From: Pseudomonadota bacterium
Lineage (GTDB): Bacteria; Pseudomonadota; Alphaproteobacteria; Rhodospirillales; 2-02-FULL-58-16
Assembly (NCBI GenBank): GCA_022560215.1
Contig: JADFTO010000116.1
Location: 1-8,527 of the forward strand
Direction of reading: 5' to 3'
Length of the DNA: 8,527 nucleotides
A model generated the notes under the pieces. That model was not told the origin of the DNA and searched no databases. It was given only the letters and a program-made list of their open reading frames with translations. Numbering within the stretch: the first letter of the stretch is position 1; every line of letters starts with the position of its first letter. Below are positions 7,654 through 8,527 of this stretch, one piece after another. The position numbers and the translations under genes are program-made.

Positions 7654-8346
7654 ATGCTGTCCTTGATGATGTTCGGTTTCCTGATCGGCATGAAACACGC
7701 CCTGGAAGGCGACCATATCGCCGCCGTCGCCGCCCTGGTGGCCGACGGCGGCTCCTTTCGCCACACCCTCAAGCAGGGCGCGGCATGGGGGCTCGGGCAC
7801 ACGCTGACCCTGTTCGCGTTCGGCGCCCTGGTGATCGTGCTCGACGCGTCATTGCCGGAACGCTTCGCCGACTGGCTGGAGTTCACGGTGGGCGCGATGC
7901 TGGTTCTGCTCGGCCTCGACGTGTTGCGGCGGGTGGTCCGCGACCGGGTCCATTTTCACCCGCACGGGCATGGCGGCAGGGAAGTGCATCTGCATGCCCA
8001 TTCCCACCGGGGCGAGATGGGACACCATGCGCACCCCCACCGGCACACCTCGGGCGTTCCCCTGCGCGCGCTCTTCGTCGGCCTGATGCACGGCATGGCG
8101 GGCTCCGCGGCACTTCTTCTCCTGAGCGCGTCCACCACCCAGTCCCCCTGGCTGGGACTGCTCTATATCGCCATCTTCGGTCTCGGCTCGATGGCCGGGA
8201 TGGCGGCGTTCTCGGCGGTCATCGCCATCCCGCTCAGGGCGTCGGCCAAGGGCCTGACCTGGATGCACAACGGGCTTCAGGCGGTGATCGGCGGCGCCAC
8301 CATCGTGCTCGGCGCCATGACCATGATCGCCGTCACCGGCGCCTGA
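7654..8346 (+). CDS. NicO/UreH-like membrane transporter (putative nickel/cobalt)
   Basis: The 230-residue protein has about six hydrophobic segments, near 2-28, 41-63, 73-92, 137-159, 164-190 and 205-227. The first contains HALEGDH (15-21), matching the H-x4-D-H signature of nickel/cobalt permeases and UreH-like proteins. Between the third and fourth segments a loop (about 100-131) carries 13 His in 32 residues, typical of metal-binding loops in this superfamily. It probably moves a divalent metal across the inner membrane; direction and metal are not visible. No urease or hydrogenase gene is nearby. The ATG has a GGGAGGGG site just upstream. A 77-base gap with a perfect palindrome separates it from the catabolic genes, so a shared operon is doubtful. 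Confidence 0.85.
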   Translation: MLSLMMFGFLIGMKHALEGDHIAAVAALVADGGSFRHTLKQGAAWGLGHTLTLFAFGALVIVLDASLPERFADWLEFTVGAMLVLLGLDVLRRVVRDRVHFHPHGHGGREVHLHAHSHRGEMGHHAHPHRHTSGVPLRALFVGLMHGMAGSAALLLLSASTTQSPWLGLLYIAIFGLGSMAGMAAFSAVIAIPLRASAKGLTWMHNGLQAVIGGATIVLGAMTMIAVTGA

Positions 8347-8397
8347 GACAAGGGGGCTCCGGCCAGAACGGGATGCTCCCCAAAGGAAAAGCCGGGA

Positions 8398-8520
8398 CTA
8401 GAGCACTATCCAGTTAGTTGGAACCATTTGACCGGGATGATTTTGCGTCGTGGCTAGGCGACCGTTCCGCCGTGATGGTGGACCATCACAAGGGACGGGC
8501 AACGACGCCACGGGGCAAAA
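8398..8520. repeat. Repeat-like segment: CTAGAGCAC word followed by an 80-nt imperfect hairpin
   Basis: No gene is visible after 8346. CTAGAGCAC (8398-8406) is followed by a moderately AT-rich stretch, then a long inverted repeat centred at 8480/8481. TTTTGC (8441-8446) pairs with GCAAAA (8515-8520), GTGGC (8450-8454) with GCCAC (8507-8511), CCGTTCC (8462-8468) with GGGACGG (8492-8498, one G-T), and GTGATGGT (8472-8479) with ACCATCAC (8482-8489). Mismatched loops separate the stems. This resembles the end of a mobile element or a dispersed palindromic repeat; a structured RNA is possible. The window ends 7 bases later. Confidence 0.55.
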
Positions 8521-8527
8521 GAAGGCG

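Noticed and set aside
8347..8397. Terminator downstream of the NicO-like gene (GGGG...CCCC pairing)
   Set aside because: Only four or five base pairs can form and there is no T-tract.

Overview
The window is GC-rich chromosomal DNA. Its content points to an alphaproteobacterium, probably Rhodospirillales-like; this rests on gene content and codon style, not on any marker gene. The core is an aerobic benzoyl-CoA ('box') degradation locus organised around a divergent control region at about 4260-4477.

Leftward from the control region runs boxC (2,3-epoxybenzoyl-CoA dihydrolase), boxB (diiron benzoyl-CoA 2,3-epoxidase) and a gene for a tandem-duplicated GNAT acetyltransferase. These three are closely spaced and probably form one operon. 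BoxB opens the ring of benzoyl-CoA by epoxidation, and BoxC hydrolyses the epoxide to 3,4-dehydroadipyl-CoA semialdehyde plus formate. Rightward runs a single-domain GNAT acetyltransferase, an Rrf2-family regulator without cysteines, and a bifunctional enoyl-CoA hydratase/3-hydroxyacyl-CoA dehydrogenase whose start codon overlaps the regulator's stop. The last enzyme fits the beta-oxidation-like lower steps that turn the dehydroadipyl-CoA product into 3-oxoadipyl-CoA. boxA (reductase), boxD (semialdehyde dehydrogenase), a benzoate-CoA ligase and a thiolase are not in the window.

Between the two arms lies a 38-bp AT-rich inverted repeat (4365-4402) that overlaps a plausible boxC promoter and looks like an operator. 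The neighbouring Rrf2 and GNAT genes recall BadM (Rrf2-type repressor) and BadL (aminobenzoate-acetylating GNAT) of Rhodopseudomonas palustris, which act on the anaerobic benzoyl-CoA pathway. Here a similar pair sits on the aerobic box pathway. This is the most interesting hypothesis in the window.

Right of the catabolic arm, after a perfect 26-bp palindrome, is a NicO/UreH-like membrane protein with a nickel/cobalt-transporter signature and a histidine-rich loop. Both window edges look mobile or repetitive. The left edge holds the first codons and 5' region of an IS630-family transposase. The right edge holds an 80-nt imperfect hairpin preceded by the same CTAGAGCAC word that occurs at the left IS boundary.
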